A stretch of DNA of 64,000 bases from Prosapia bicincta (GCA_036971475.1 JBAIZL010000003.1:87244042-87308041), one strand, 5' to 3'; counted from the first letter of the stretch, positions 1 to 9,920 are shown. Notes: a model not told the origin generated them from the sequence alone. Made by a program: numbers and translations.

Positions 1-508
1 AGTATAGGGTTATTGCGCAATATATATGTTAAAAGGAGTAGTAAGGTTATGATAGGAAGTAGGAGAGTAATGCAAATACGCAGGAATGTGCGTCACCGTA
101 ACGAAAGAACAACCTACAGAACTTTTAACAATAGCAATCTGTAAGATCACTTATTAAAATAACGAAGTGGTTTTTGGACAGACATTAATTTATATCTAGT
201 AATGTAGGTAATATGTTTTATCCTCGTTATCTTACAGTATGCAAGCATGGAAGTATTGAAACGTTAATGATGTGGTGCTGAAAAGACAGAACAATAGACA
301 AAAGGAATATCAACATTGTATAGTTAAAAAATGTAGAAGGAATATCATATAAACAGAGTAAATTGGTAAAAATACTCTTAAATTACATAAAAATTACGTA
401 CCACAAAAATAATAAAATATAACTAATATTTCAAGCTAGCTAAGATTAATATTAGTTATTGTTGTGGCATTGATATTTTTCCAATATTTTAATATAATAT
501 GTTGTACC
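1..508. other. AT-rich sequence without recognised feature
   Basis: No open frame of useful length, RNA gene or repeat family is recognisable. The sequence is AT-rich with short A and T runs and frequent stops in all frames. It ends where a 96-bp duplicated segment begins. Confidence 0.6.
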
Positions 509-597
509 ACTATTCTCTTGTTATTGTATAAAAAGAATATTATAAGGATAAATATTTAACGGAGTTACACATATTCATTACCCTCTGTCTGTCTGTC

Positions 598-604
<7 letters not shown>
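509..604 (+). repeat. 96-bp direct repeat, copy 1
   Basis: This segment recurs at 687-782 with a constant offset of 178 bp and no difference that I can see. Both copies end in a GTCT/CT tract. The duplication therefore includes unique sequence plus the start of the adjoining microsatellite, as expected of replication slippage or unequal exchange anchored in the simple repeats. Confidence 0.9.

Positions 605-687
<83 letters not shown>
584..687. repeat. Compound microsatellite (GTCT)n(CT)n(AT)n
   Basis: A few GTCT units run into about 28 CT units, nearly pure, then about 16 AT units. The tract lies between the two copies of the 96-bp repeat. Its CT-to-AT order is the reverse complement of the AT-to-AG order at 791-865. 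Confidence 0.95.
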
Positions 688-688
<1 letters not shown>

Positions 689-782
689 TATTCTCTTGTT
701 ATTGTATAAAAAGAATATTATAAGGATAAATATTTAACGGAGTTACACATATTCATTACCCTCTGTCTGTCTGTCTGTCTCT
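687..782 (+). repeat. 96-bp direct repeat, copy 2
   Basis: Second copy of the 509-604 segment, offset 178 bp. It begins directly at the end of an (AT)n tract and runs into CTTT and then (AT)n sequence. Confidence 0.9.
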
Positions 783-786
783 TTCT

Positions 787-790
<4 letters not shown>

Positions 791-865
<75 letters not shown>
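791..865. repeat. Compound microsatellite (AT)n(AG)n
   Basis: About 24 AT units followed by about 13 AG units. With the (CT)n(AT)n tract at 601-687 it forms an inverted pair about 100 bp apart, so the region could fold into a long imperfect hairpin. Confidence 0.95.
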
Positions 866-1840
866 TTACACCTACATTACATAAAACAGAAATTGCTAAA
901 GAGAACTATAAGGCAACTCTGTCAGTGACTTTATATAAACTTGACTAAATAAACTATAAATTATCTCTGAAAATTAAAGTAACTTACTTTTAGTAAAACT
1001 TTTGCATCGAGAAAACACAGAGGTATCCGCACGACTGAGCAAACGTCTGTACTTCATATTAGTTTTACGTTTGTACATCTGTGCTTACGGCACCTTTGAA
1101 GAAAGTGCTCAAGTTGATTTGTGACTTTGCGGTGTATGTTTACTAAAAGTTTTTCTTCTTCGTTGAAATAACTTTGGTGTTTTACAGCTCATTTGTTACA
1201 CATTATTTGCAACTCATTATGAGGTTTATAATGCAAAGAATGTTTGTAAAAACAAGTTATGTCATTTCGTAAACTTAGGAATAACTGTTAGAGATGCACA
1301 TAATTGGTCTAAAGAAATGGTCATTGATTACACCTCGGTAAAATGCAAGGCTACTTTTGAAAGATCCAAATATATATATATTATTTCAAGATTTAGATTT
1401 ACTTGTTGTATATTTAATTAATATTGTATATATATTTCATACCCAAGGATATTTATAAAGCATATTACTGGAAGGTTTGTATGTATTGTAATATATTGGT
1501 ATTGTCAAGAGGTTCGTACACTTTCAATAGGTAACAGAACTGGCAACACGGTTGTTGACAGCGTACAAAGCTCTTGATTATATCAACATATTACATAGAT
1601 GAAAGGCCACGAGAATATTGCTTTATACATATTCTTGATAGTGTAAGGCATAGAAAATATATACATTATCATTTTGATATACACATATATGACTCGCACT
1701 TCTACTGTTGTTGGGTTCACTTCGTCAATGCTAGATGAGATTCTAGCGAAACTTCGGAATTGCGTTTTATACACTAAAAAATGTACTCTGGATAGTAACT
1801 GTTCATTATATTTTTTATCAGTGTAAGAATATTTATCAAG
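866..1840. other. AT-rich sequence without recognised feature
   Basis: Nothing supportable as a gene was seen on either strand. The stretch near 1000-1200 is less AT-biased but has stops in every frame. Confidence 0.55.
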
Positions 1841-1904
1841 ACACACACACGCACAACTAACACACACACACACACACACACACACACTCGCGCATACACA
1901 CATT

Positions 1905-1983
<79 letters not shown>
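1841..1983. repeat. (CA)n microsatellite, interrupted
   Basis: Long CA dinucleotide tract with interruptions near 1851-1860 and 1889-1909, then an almost pure run to 1982. On the minus strand it reads as Cys-Val repeats, which are not a real protein. Confidence 0.97.
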
Positions 1984-1986
<3 letters not shown>

Positions 1987-2116
1987 TACATAAATAAATG
2001 TTCGGTTGTTAAAAACCTCAAATCATTGAAGGCTTTTCTCTGATCAATTTGAAAGTTTTTTTATAATGCTTCATTCATATAAACGAGCCCTTTTATATAA
2101 ACCCATATTGTATAGA

Positions 2117-2132
2117 TGTCACATCTGTGACA
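2117..2132. repeat. Short perfect inverted repeat
   Basis: TGTCACA and TGTGACA are 7-bp inverted halves separated by 2 bp. It could be a dimeric factor site or chance. It lies 28 bp before the CTCF-like motif. Confidence 0.5.
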
Positions 2133-2159
2133 GGTAAATACATGTTTTTATTGAAAAAC

Positions 2160-2174
2160 GGCGCCATCTGGTGA
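2160..2174 (-). promoter_or_regulatory. CTCF-like binding site
   Basis: On the minus strand the sequence reads TTCACCAGATGGCGCC. This fits the conserved CTCF core (CCASYAGRKGGCRS) at 13 of 14 positions, with T for the first C. CTCF is an insulator and architectural factor with a core motif shared between vertebrates and arthropods. The match is to a remembered consensus, and one such match may occur by chance or in a transposon. Confidence 0.3.
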
Positions 2175-3180
2175 ACGTAAAAGCAACAAACTCTGTACGA
2201 AATATTTTACGTACATGCCTTTGCTATGTTTCTGATACATTTCTAGTTACCGACATTGTGACATGTAATTAATCTTCATGATGTTGGATTTGAATTGAGC
2301 TTTGTCGCATTCAATACAACTGAGCTTAGTTGTAGCATTTATTTTGTAAAAACAGTTTATTTTTTTGTTTTCCGATTTGTTTTTCAAGGCATTAACGTTA
2401 AGCTTTGTCTGAGTTTAAATGTTTTAAAACATTTTTTAATATTTGAAAAATAAGAAGCATTGAGTTTATGAAAGGAATTATTTTACACTAAATGTTGTGT
2501 AGTCAGCCATGTTTGGGAACACTCATGCAATGGAACAAAGCTAACTGCTGATAGATACAGGCTATGACTGCCTTATGGTTGGCAGTTGATTATGTGTATT
2601 TACCCAGTTTATAGAAGTGATTGCTCCAATAATTGTTAACAAAGAAAGTTATTGGTTTTACCGATGCGTTTCATTAAGAAGTGGGCTTTAGGGTAGTTTT
2701 GAACAGTTTTGTAGGGTCTCATCCACTACCAAACACATCCTGTCCGTTGTCAAACCTTTGGAAATAAAAATTGGCTTAATGAAATAATCTTTATGGCAAA
2801 AAGTCAGGCAGCTCTTTACGCAGCACAGTTATGAAAAGAGTTATTAATAATTTAATAATTATATTTTGCAGTTATTTAAAAGGAATTACTAAATCGCCCA
2901 CAACCATTGATTAAAGTAATTATTTATATTTATTAGGAAGAAAGTTCTGATACGACAAACTAGCCTTACACTAACAGCATAACGTTCCTCTCTGACAACA
3001 AAGCTTCACGCTTATACGTTAAGGTAAAGTATAAAACTTTTAAAATCGAATCTTTTATGCTGAAACTGTCACTAAACCTGCTCAAGGTAAAATAGTTCGT
3101 GCTTGGTCCACCGTGTAACCGCAGCGCTGACGGCAAACCCCTAAGCCTATTTGAACTTTACTTTCACCCACCTTTAGTTT

Positions 3181-3250
3181 CTAACCGTAGCTCAGTGGTT
3201 TCATCGACAGTAGTTCATTTTCAGGAGAACAGATTTGAATTCAATTAAAG
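3181..3250 (+). pseudogene. tRNA-like relic or tRNA-derived SINE head
   Basis: TAGCTCAGTGG at 3188-3198 matches the RNA polymerase III A box, and GATTTGAATTC at 3232-3242 resembles a B box with three changes. Their starts are 44 bp apart, which is the normal tRNA spacing. The D-stem and T-stem do not pair well: the T-stem has only three of five pairs. So this is not a functional tRNA. It may be a decayed tRNA pseudogene or the 5' head of a SINE. No SINE body or tail was recognised. Confidence 0.35.
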
Positions 3251-4612
3251 TGGTTTGAAACGTTTTCAGTGGTGCGGGAGGGAGCCTTTATTTGTTTCTA
3301 TATATAAAACAATTTTTTTTAAATAATTAAACTTTAAATGAAATAAACACTCTAAACCATTACATCACACGGATCTTCTTTAAAATAGGAATTGGTTAGA
3401 TCCAGGCAGTAGGAATCGGTGTCATGTAATTTTGTCCAAATGAGGAATTCTAGAATGCTTCATACTGCCAATTCAGTCTAGCTCCAGTTTTGCCAACTGA
3501 GTGTATGTTGGTAGCTCCATTTGGAAGCTGGAGGTGGTAAATAATTCATTTCGTAACAATAAAGATGGTTTATGTAAAATGGAATTGTGTATAAAGATCC
3601 ATGTTTTAATTTAGTTTTTATAACTAGATAAGAATCTTTAAATCAAATAAATCTTTTGATAATAAAATAAATCATGTAAAATAATTCAAAGACCTATTTT
3701 ACAGATGGTATTGTAATCTAAAGAGTACTTATTTAATTTAAAACGTTATTACAGTAAAGTATTTAAAAAAAGATTGATTAAAGTAAAAATTTGACTTTTG
3801 GGACTTATGGTTGCGTGATTATGAAAACCATTTGCAATATTAAAGGATTATATCTTATTTAGGTTGGAATACAGTAATTTATAAATTTGTATCTGTGCGT
3901 CATTTGCAAAATTGTACTGATGACTTTAAATATTATTGGCTACAAACAAACGATAAACAGGCGGATTTCACAGCTTAAATCTAAGATGAACTATTAACTA
4001 CAAACAAAACTGTTCTGATTAAAAGCTGATTAAACAGCATCTTATTACTGCTCCTGGCTTGATTGCTTAAGAAAGACTGTATCTGGTTTGTTTACATTTG
4101 TGATAACAGCATATTTAATGATCGCCGTTTTGAACTATGCAAATTTTAATGTACGCACAACGAGTCACTAATAAAGACTCTTCCTTTTAAAAGATTTTTT
4201 TGCTGTTGGTAGATTCTGTCCTTAATAAAATGCTTGCTTTAAACTAAGTAAGTTTATGTATTTTAAAATCTCTTAAAATGTATTTAGAAAAACCGTTTAC
4301 AACACATTTTCAACCGATTTCAAAAAAAGGGATTCAGTGTTCGATCCTTGTTTTTTTTATTGTTTATTTCACGATAATTTTTGGAAGTGTTTAACCGATC
4401 AGAGTGATTTTGCTTGCAAATGAAAGAGAAAACCCTCCCTGACGCCTCCCTGTAGTTACATCCCAACCCATCTGATTTGGATTGAGCGAAAAATTAAATA
4501 CCACTTATAAAAACAAGTTATACAAATTGGTTTTAAAGTTAATTCCTACTGACGTCAACAAAGAAAATTTTATTTTAGTTACTTTTTATTTTATAATTAC
4601 ACTTAATTTTTG

Positions 4613-4614
<2 letters not shown>

Positions 4615-4675
<61 letters not shown>
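4615..4675. repeat. (TA)n microsatellite flanking an inverted-repeat element
   Basis: About 30 TA units. It directly abuts the left 58-bp inverted repeat. A similar tract at 7924-8000 lies just outside the right one. The element probably inserted within or next to a (TA)n target. Confidence 0.95.
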
Positions 4676-4678
<3 letters not shown>

Positions 4679-4733
4679 AAAACAACATAGGTTATTCAAA
4701 TACAAGAATATTTATTAATTTTTATTCAAAGCT
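4676..4733 (+). repeat. Left 58-bp terminal inverted repeat
   Basis: Reverse complement of 7847-7904 with about one mismatch, near 4721. It contains ACAACATAGGTTATTC. Such high identity over 58 bp is far beyond chance, even in AT-rich DNA. Confidence 0.9.
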
Positions 4734-4810
4734 TTTCGTTGGTAAACAGTACCAACCAACATCATTAGGAATGAAAATTACAATTGTAATTTCGTTTACC
4801 AACGAAAAGC
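4731..4810. repeat. 80-bp foldback with a perfect 17-bp stem
   Basis: GCTTTTCGTTGGTAAAC at 4731-4747 is perfectly inverted at 4794-4810. The 46-bp loop contains a perfect 18-bp palindrome, AAATTACAATTGTAATTT, at 4775-4792. It overlaps the inner edge of the left 58-bp repeat by 3 bp. It may be internal structure of the interrupted MITE or an independent small foldback element. Confidence 0.8.
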
Positions 4811-4976
4811 ATTAAATATTTTTTTTTTCAATTTATTTATTATAAACTGCAACTAAGATAAATCCTATCTAGCAGCTTGCTTTCTGATGGAGATTACAAT
4901 GTTCGTCTTGTTCCAGTGAACGAGACTAACTTAATGTTGCACTGGAATCAAGTCCAAAGGTTTAGTGCGCTTAAGT

Positions 4977-6555
4977 CTACGCACTGAGAGCTAGTCGCAT
5001 AGCTACAGGGTTCGTATGTTCCTGGAGCCGCCCGAAGTGATTCACTGCTGCAGTAGCGGCCACCTCTCTCACACTCTTCATCTTGAGGTTCCTAAGTATA
5101 TAATAGTTACGGACGTACCATGGAGCTCCCACTATAGCTCACACTTTATTTTGGAAACGTTTTATTACTTGTAAATTGCTGCTCTTGGTGCATCCCCAAA
5201 GTGGTAACCCGTATGTCCATACTGGCTTTAGCACTCGCTTATAAACAAGGAGTTTATTGTAGGGGCTTAACTCCGAATACCGGTTCATGAGCCATGCTAG
5301 TCTTCTGTATCTTACATCTAGTTTATCTCTTTTTTTCTTCACATGGGATTTCCAGTTCAATTTAGCGTCCAATGTTAAACCTAGGTATTTCACCTCCTTA
5401 CAATTAGGAACAACCCGGCTATTTATTATGAGGTCAGTTTTGCTCTCTGCCTTATTGGTAGAAATAATATGAGCAGATTTATTTTCATTAAGTCTTTAGC
5501 GCCACTGCCTAGTCCACTCACTAACATTATCCAGGGTGATCTGCAATTTAGCTGTTGCGTCAGCCTCATTTTGTGCAAGAGACAGGATAGGTGTCATCTG
5601 CAGACGTCGCCATAATTGTATTCCCACTTACAGGTATGTCCCTTGTATACAAGAGGTACAATACCGGTCCAAGGACACTACCCTGAGGCACCCCAGCAAC
5701 GATGTCTCTGAAACCAGAGTACTCCCTACCCTGCTTGACGCGGAAGATTTTGTCCGCCAGATAGGACTTTAGTATTTTGCCAGAATTCTTTTGGAAGATC
5801 TCGATGAATTTTATATAGTAAGCCACCGTGTCAAACACGATCAAATGCTTGGGAAACATCGAGGAAGACGTCGTAACAACAGTTTTTCGCTAATTGATAG
5901 AACGACCGGTGTGTGGTCAGAGTTGAGATCACCTCAGCTATCTGTCCTAATGCAATACCCAGCAAGCCCTCTTCCGACAAAAAAGTCAATCAAGTCCGGC
6001 AGTTTTCTGATGTCAGTTGGCCAATAGGTCGGCCTTTCAGTTGAATAGAAGTAACAATTTTGTTTGCATCCAGCTTCATACAATACCCTTCCTCTCGGAG
6101 TTATTTGACGGGAGCCCCAAAAGGTATGTTTTGCATTGAAGTCACCACCCAACAAAAACTTGCGACCGAGGCTGGTAAAAAGCTCAATGTAGTCGACGTG
6201 GTGCAAACTATACTGTGGTGGGCAATAGATTGCAGAAACTGAGAAGGATTCTCTATTCTTTGGATAGACCAGAATCGTAGTGACTTGCATCATAGCAAGT
6301 TGTATCTTCAGATCGAGAGATTGGCTAATAGTTTTTTTTTTTAATAATCACTGCAGAACCTCCTCTGGCTATTTCTGATGGGTGGTTGGTGTAGTAAATA
6401 TCAAACCCCCACACCTTAACTACATTTTGTCGTGTAAAATGTGTTTCAGACACAAGACATATATCAATGTTCTCACTATTAAGAAACAGTTCCAATTCAT
6501 GAATTTTATTTTGAAGCCCATTGGAATTCCATGTGGCTATTCGTAAGTTATACGG
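4977..6555 (-). pseudogene. Jockey ORF2 remnant: AP-like endonuclease plus reverse transcriptase
   Basis: The N-terminal endonuclease (EEP family) begins near 6555 with WNSNGL and SETHFT. It continues with GGDFNAKHTFWGSR and ends with the catalytic SDH in DLNSDHTPVVLSI (SDH codons 5913-5921). Sequence then jumps within about 5866-5892 to motif A of the reverse transcriptase, FLDVSQAFDRV. That implies loss of roughly 200 residues between the domains; the figure comes from the usual family layout. AGVPQGSVLGPVLYLLYT (motif B) and SADDT (the FADD active site, with S for F) follow. KYLGLTLDAKLNWKSHVKKK and APWYVRN mark the C-terminal part, and the natural stop is at 4977-4979. Lesions seen: one extra A in the run at 6332-6342, TGA at 5934-5936, TGA for the usual Trp after motif A (5831-5833), frameshifts near 5810 and 5580, TAA at 5496-5498 and TGA at 5139-5141. 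Confidence 0.9.
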
Positions 6556-6564
6556 TATTGTTGC

Positions 6565-7659
6565 TTATTGAAACTGGTGTTTAACAGTCTTTTCTAGCTC
6601 GGTGAGCCTGTACAATATGATTTTATTTATGTCACTTTGTTCCTCTAGCCGATGATGGATATGAGCCAGTTTTTGCCCTATGGATGAGGCTTCATCCTCT
6701 TCGTATGACACAGTTCTCAAGGATTTGTTAGTTGTTACTTGAGCAAACGATTTTTCACCGAATTTGGTTTCCCTTGAATTAAGCTGCAGTTCAAGTTGTC
6801 TTTCACTGGCGGGCTGTGCTCGCCTTATTAGTTGTCTGTCTGGTTTAGAGTTAAAATTATTTCTCCGTTTCTGAAGTTCTTTGGCGACTTCACACCCTCT
6901 ATAGTTGGCCGGATGCTCGCCTTTACAATTAATACATTTTGGCACAGTCTGTCTAATAACAGTGCAGTCTTTTGTGAAGCGTCTGACGTTCTATTTGCTG
7001 AAAGCCCTGTGTAATCTTTGCTGTACCATTAGTACTTTGCTGTGGTGAAACCTTCGGTGACAATTCGGCTTTTCTTTTTTTACTTCGACGTGATCTGTAC
7101 CCGCTCAGGATCCAGTCCGTTTCACGAGTAGGTTGATCTTCATCAGTAGAATAATTCTCAGCCTGTTTCTCTTCTTCTAGTTCATGCATTTGTTTGTCTT
7201 CCCTTTGTGCGTTTCTCAATTGTCTGATTTCATCTTTCAGTTCTTCAATTTCTTTCTTCAACTCTTTACATAGCAGCTCCATTTACTTCAATTTGTCTCT
7301 CACGAAGTCATCTTCTGACTTACTTCTGGTGGAGTTCTAAGCACCATAGAGGATTTACAAAAAGGGTTTCTATCACTTGTAGTATTTATTTCCCTCTGAG
7401 CCAAGTGATTCATTCGCTGGGAAGAGTGGTCGCGGGTTGACGACGACCCGGGGCCCACTCGCTCATCCCCGACGGCCGCCGGTACTGGGGATCCGACTCC
7501 CTGCACCGTACATTTAATAGTCTTCTCCTTATTCATCATAACGAATATTATTTGGTTTGATTTTGGAGCACCTCCTCCTAGCCTTTGAGTAAAGCCTCCT
7601 CGTGCAAGGCAACACAGCTCATCCGCCTCATCCATCGTTGAGTCATTAAAAAACTTCAT
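6565..7659 (-). pseudogene. Jockey ORF1 (gag-like nucleic-acid-binding protein) remnant
   Basis: The frame opens at ATG 7659; a second in-frame ATG is at MDEADE. A low-complexity N-terminal part is followed by a charged, coiled-coil-like stretch starting MELLCKELKKEIEELKDE at 7282. A frameshift near 7325 and a TAA at 7283-7285 separate these parts. After about 7000 the frame changes again and joins TKDC and the zinc knuckle CINCKGEHPANYRGC (CX2CX3HX6C), typical of the last knuckle in Jockey gag proteins. The expected central gag domain and first knuckles are absent, so this is a large internal deletion. The C-terminus is a second coiled-coil-like segment ending at TAA 6565-6567. In the family, ORF1 coats the element RNA. 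This copy is broken. Confidence 0.85.
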
Positions 7660-7846
7660 CCGCTTTCAGAGCCGTTGACCGGGTTCCACCTAGTAACCCT
7701 AGGCAGGAGCCCTCACAAGATACTACCATCCGGGCCAGATGGACCAGGGTTTTTTTTAGGAGGTGTTACTCCTCCATCCCTCTTCCCTCCACATCCCACA
7801 GAATGAAGGATGGGCTCCAGGCTTGGGACTGGTATTAAGCGGAGTT
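7660..7846 (-). other. Jockey 5' untranslated region
   Basis: More GC-rich than its surroundings and directly upstream of the ORF1 start. It contains GGCTCCTGCCTAGGGTTACT on the minus strand and an A run (plus-strand T run at 7750-7757). Jockey elements carry an internal promoter in this region. No specific promoter motif is claimed. The right limit is set by the start of the 58-bp inverted repeat. Confidence 0.6.
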
Positions 7847-7904
7847 AGCTTTGAATATAAATTAATAAATATTCTTGTATTTGAATAACCTATGTTGTTT
7901 TAAA
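7847..7904 (-). repeat. Right 58-bp terminal inverted repeat
   Basis: Reverse complement of 4676-4733. It is separated from the next (TA)n tract by about 19 bp, whereas the left copy touches its tract directly. Confidence 0.9.
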
Positions 7905-7922
7905 TTATTAAACAAGGAAACG

Positions 7923-7923
<1 letters not shown>

Positions 7924-8000
<77 letters not shown>
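7924..8000. repeat. (TA)n microsatellite
   Basis: About 38 uninterrupted TA units, just outside the right inverted repeat. It ends directly at a hAT-like terminal sequence. Confidence 0.95.
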
Positions 8001-8003
<3 letters not shown>

Positions 8004-8018
8004 TGATGGGTCGATTCC
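8001..8018 (+). mobile_element. Possible hAT-type transposon end
   Basis: TAGTGATGGGTCGATTCC resembles the TAGTGATGGG-type terminal repeats common in hAT elements of animals. No inverted partner was found downstream and no transposase is recognisable. Resemblance is from memory of the family and is short. Confidence 0.25.
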
Positions 8019-8845
8019 AAACTTTTACCGATTCCGAAGTTTAAATATATTTTAAAAACTTGTAGTGAATGACACTTGATGTTAATACAGTTTTTTCAAA
8101 TAATAATCCAAAAATTTATTTCGTCCTATTTGGCTTCTAATAAGTCATAAAATAATTTCATAAAACAGCTGATTTTATGTTATAGGTTATGTGGTGGAAC
8201 AGCTGTTTTAACGCATAGAATATGTTACTTTATTTATATTAATTGTATTTAATTAATTAAAAATAATAAAGTACAATTTATTTTGTTGATCAACGTACCA
8301 ATGGACATTAAAAATGTTTTTGTTTATATTCCTTTTTTTTATAAGTTGTATTAAAAACGATCTTATAAAATCAAGTAAACATCAGTTGTGGACTTTGAGC
8401 AATGTATTGCATTATTCAGGATCCGCGTTAGGTTAGTCACTGACGAGGGCAGCTTGGCAACCGTGGTCACGTTTATAGTATAAGTTTTTGTGTTGTGTTA
8501 GATTGTGTTTTGTGACTCCCAGTGTGTATTTCTTGTATTTCGTTATGTGTTGATTTGTCTTTTTGTTCCTGCTGCATTATTGTTAGTTTATTTCACCTCT
8601 TTAAGGTTCGAAACAATTTTTTAAAATTATTTCCAAGTTATATCTTTAAGTATTATAATATACGCTGTTTTGTTTCGTGTTTGTTATCATGGATTTATTT
8701 TTGTGCTTCCATGATTCTTAAAAATCATTAAACGCCCCAGATAGAATAGAAAAATTGAGCGAATCAAAGTTACATTTATATATTTTGATGACTGCCATAT
8801 ATATACCGTCTGCAGTATTGTTAGAAAGAATGGAACCAATTTAAA
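8019..8845. other. AT-rich sequence without gene
   Basis: Only a 10-bp inverted repeat stands out (AAAACAGCTG at 8162-8171 and its complement at 8200-8209, 28 bp apart). A small open frame at 8522-8731 lacks any recognisable domain and is treated as chance. Confidence 0.5.
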
Positions 8846-9192
8846 AGTTTTGAATTATTTATTCTGCTCATTTCATTCTTCAAAAACAATTTGAACAAGA
8901 ATCGACACACGTTAGAATGGATCTATATCGGTTTGCAAATGTATTGAAATCTACGCTTTCTGTTTTAACAAAAGAATTGAATGCTGGGATGGAAGGAATT
9001 CTAGTTTAATATCGTTTCAAAGATTTGCCTAAAGGGCCTAAATAGACAGCTGAATCTAACTTTCAAGTTCAACTTTTGGAATTTAACAGCTCTGGAATTG
9101 GTCTCAGGAATTTGGCAAATGAAACTTTAAGAAAGAGCATCACTGTTATAAAAGGCTGGGTTCATTTGAAAGAGAATTACTTTTTGTTGAAA
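8846..9192 (+). pseudogene. Decayed coding fragment of unknown origin
   Basis: One frame (in register with CAA at 8881) stays open for about 115 codons except for TAA at 9007-9009 and TAG at 9043-9045. It shows protein-like composition, including MDLYRFANVLKSTLSVLTKE and SGIGLRNLANETLRK. After about 9190 the frame becomes Phe/Tyr-rich low-complexity sequence. No ATG with a plausible context starts it. I do not recognise the family. Its position between two hAT-like ends suggests a transposase or other element-borne gene, but that is only inference. A chance open frame remains possible. Confidence 0.35.
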
Positions 9193-9568
9193 ATTTATTT
9201 TTTTTCTTTTTGTAAAAATAGAGTCAGTTATTTGAGCTCTTTATATCAAACTTTTCAACATGATTAAAAACTTTATAACACTGATTAAAATTTATTAACG
9301 AGAGTTGTCATGAATTGAATTACAGCTTCAATCTTGAAAGTGTAATTATATTTATAATAAAAAATAAATTTTTACATCATATAAATCACAGTTGTACATC
9401 TATATTGCTTTTTGGGAGGCTCTGGTGGGTAGGACATTTACCATAGAAGTTCAGAATTACAAGATGGATCAAAGATTTAGTGTTATAGTTGGAACTAGGA
9501 AGCATATTGACACAGGAAGCTCATCTGTGACCAACCAGATGACATAACAGCTGATATTTAAGCTAGGA
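9193..9568. other. No recognised feature
   Basis: AT-rich up to about 9400, then a more balanced stretch with a short open frame (about 9388-9546) that has no recognisable motif. Confidence 0.5.
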
Positions 9569-9600
9569 CAGGGGTTCCCAAACGTTTTGGTACCACGCCC
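9569..9600 (+). mobile_element. hAT-like terminal sequence
   Basis: CAGGGGTTCCCAAACGTTTT followed by a CACGCCCC stretch is the type of end seen in hAT (Charlie-like) elements. A related, more decayed sequence (GGCTCCCAAACGTTTTACCC) lies at about 13590-13609 in the same orientation. No matching opposite end was found, so only a solo end or remnant can be claimed. Confidence 0.35.
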
Positions 9601-9920
9601 CGTCTTCTTGAAAAGAAAGCCTCCCACCACATCCTCTCCACACTATAAATAAAGGGTATGGGGATATGAAAAAAAATATTATTTACACTGAAAACAATTT
9701 ATTTATTTATACATACTTTCACAAGAAACATGATATAACATTAGAAGTATTAATTTACACGGTAAATTTTAACCGATAAGAGAAAAATCTTTTAGTGAGA
9801 TGGATGAAGGATTTTTTTTCACTAGCACGCCTATTGCAGTTCGTATTATTATTTTGTAAGGAAAGAGCCTAAGCCATTACCAACATCAAGTTATAACTGT
9901 ATAAAACAACTGTAGCGCAA

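Larger units (their letters stand above)
1984..4614. other. AT-rich intergenic sequence
   Basis: Apart from a short palindrome, a CTCF-like site and a tRNA-like relic listed separately, I see no gene, array or mobile element in this 2.6-kb stretch. A/T homopolymers and short inverted repeats occur at the level expected for this composition. Confidence 0.55.
4819..7846 (-). mobile_element. Jockey-clade non-LTR retrotransposon, decayed and internally deleted
   Basis: Read from right to left, the element has a 5' untranslated region (about 7660-7846), a gag-like ORF1, an ORF2 with endonuclease and reverse transcriptase parts, a short 3' untranslated region with AATAAA-like signals, and an A tail (T run at 4819-4828 on the plus strand). 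Both ends appear present, so it is not a typical 5'-truncated copy. Two internal segments are missing: the central gag region (junction about 6975-6995) and the stretch from the end of the endonuclease to reverse transcriptase motif A (junction about 5866-5892). Several frameshifts and stops make it non-autonomous. Jockey elements move by target-primed reverse transcription. This copy cannot encode the machinery. Confidence 0.9.
4676..7904. mobile_element. Inverted-repeat (MITE-like) element split by a retrotransposon
   Basis: The outer 58 bp on each side (4676-4733 and 7847-7904) are inverted repeats with about one mismatch. Both are bordered by (TA)n. Removing the Jockey insertion (about 4819-7846) leaves some 200 bp, a size typical of a non-autonomous DNA element using a TA target, such as a Tc1/mariner-type MITE. 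No transposase is present. I could not find a convincing target-site duplication for the Jockey copy; only ATTAA is shared by the two flanks. The alternative is that the inverted repeats arose by local rearrangement after insertion. Confidence 0.55.

Noticed and set aside
1583..1987. Minus-strand open frames rich in Cys-Val
   Set aside because: They are the translation of a (CA)n microsatellite with a non-specific tail.
4482..4718. Plus-strand open frame with a Tyr-Ile run
   Set aside because: It runs through the (TA)n tract into the inverted repeat and has no domain.
5287..6242. Plus-strand open frames opposite the retrotransposon
   Set aside because: They are antisense shadows of the Jockey ORF2, whose motifs are on the minus strand.
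6832..7014. Plus-strand 60-codon frame
   Set aside because: Antisense shadow of the Jockey ORF1 zinc-knuckle region.
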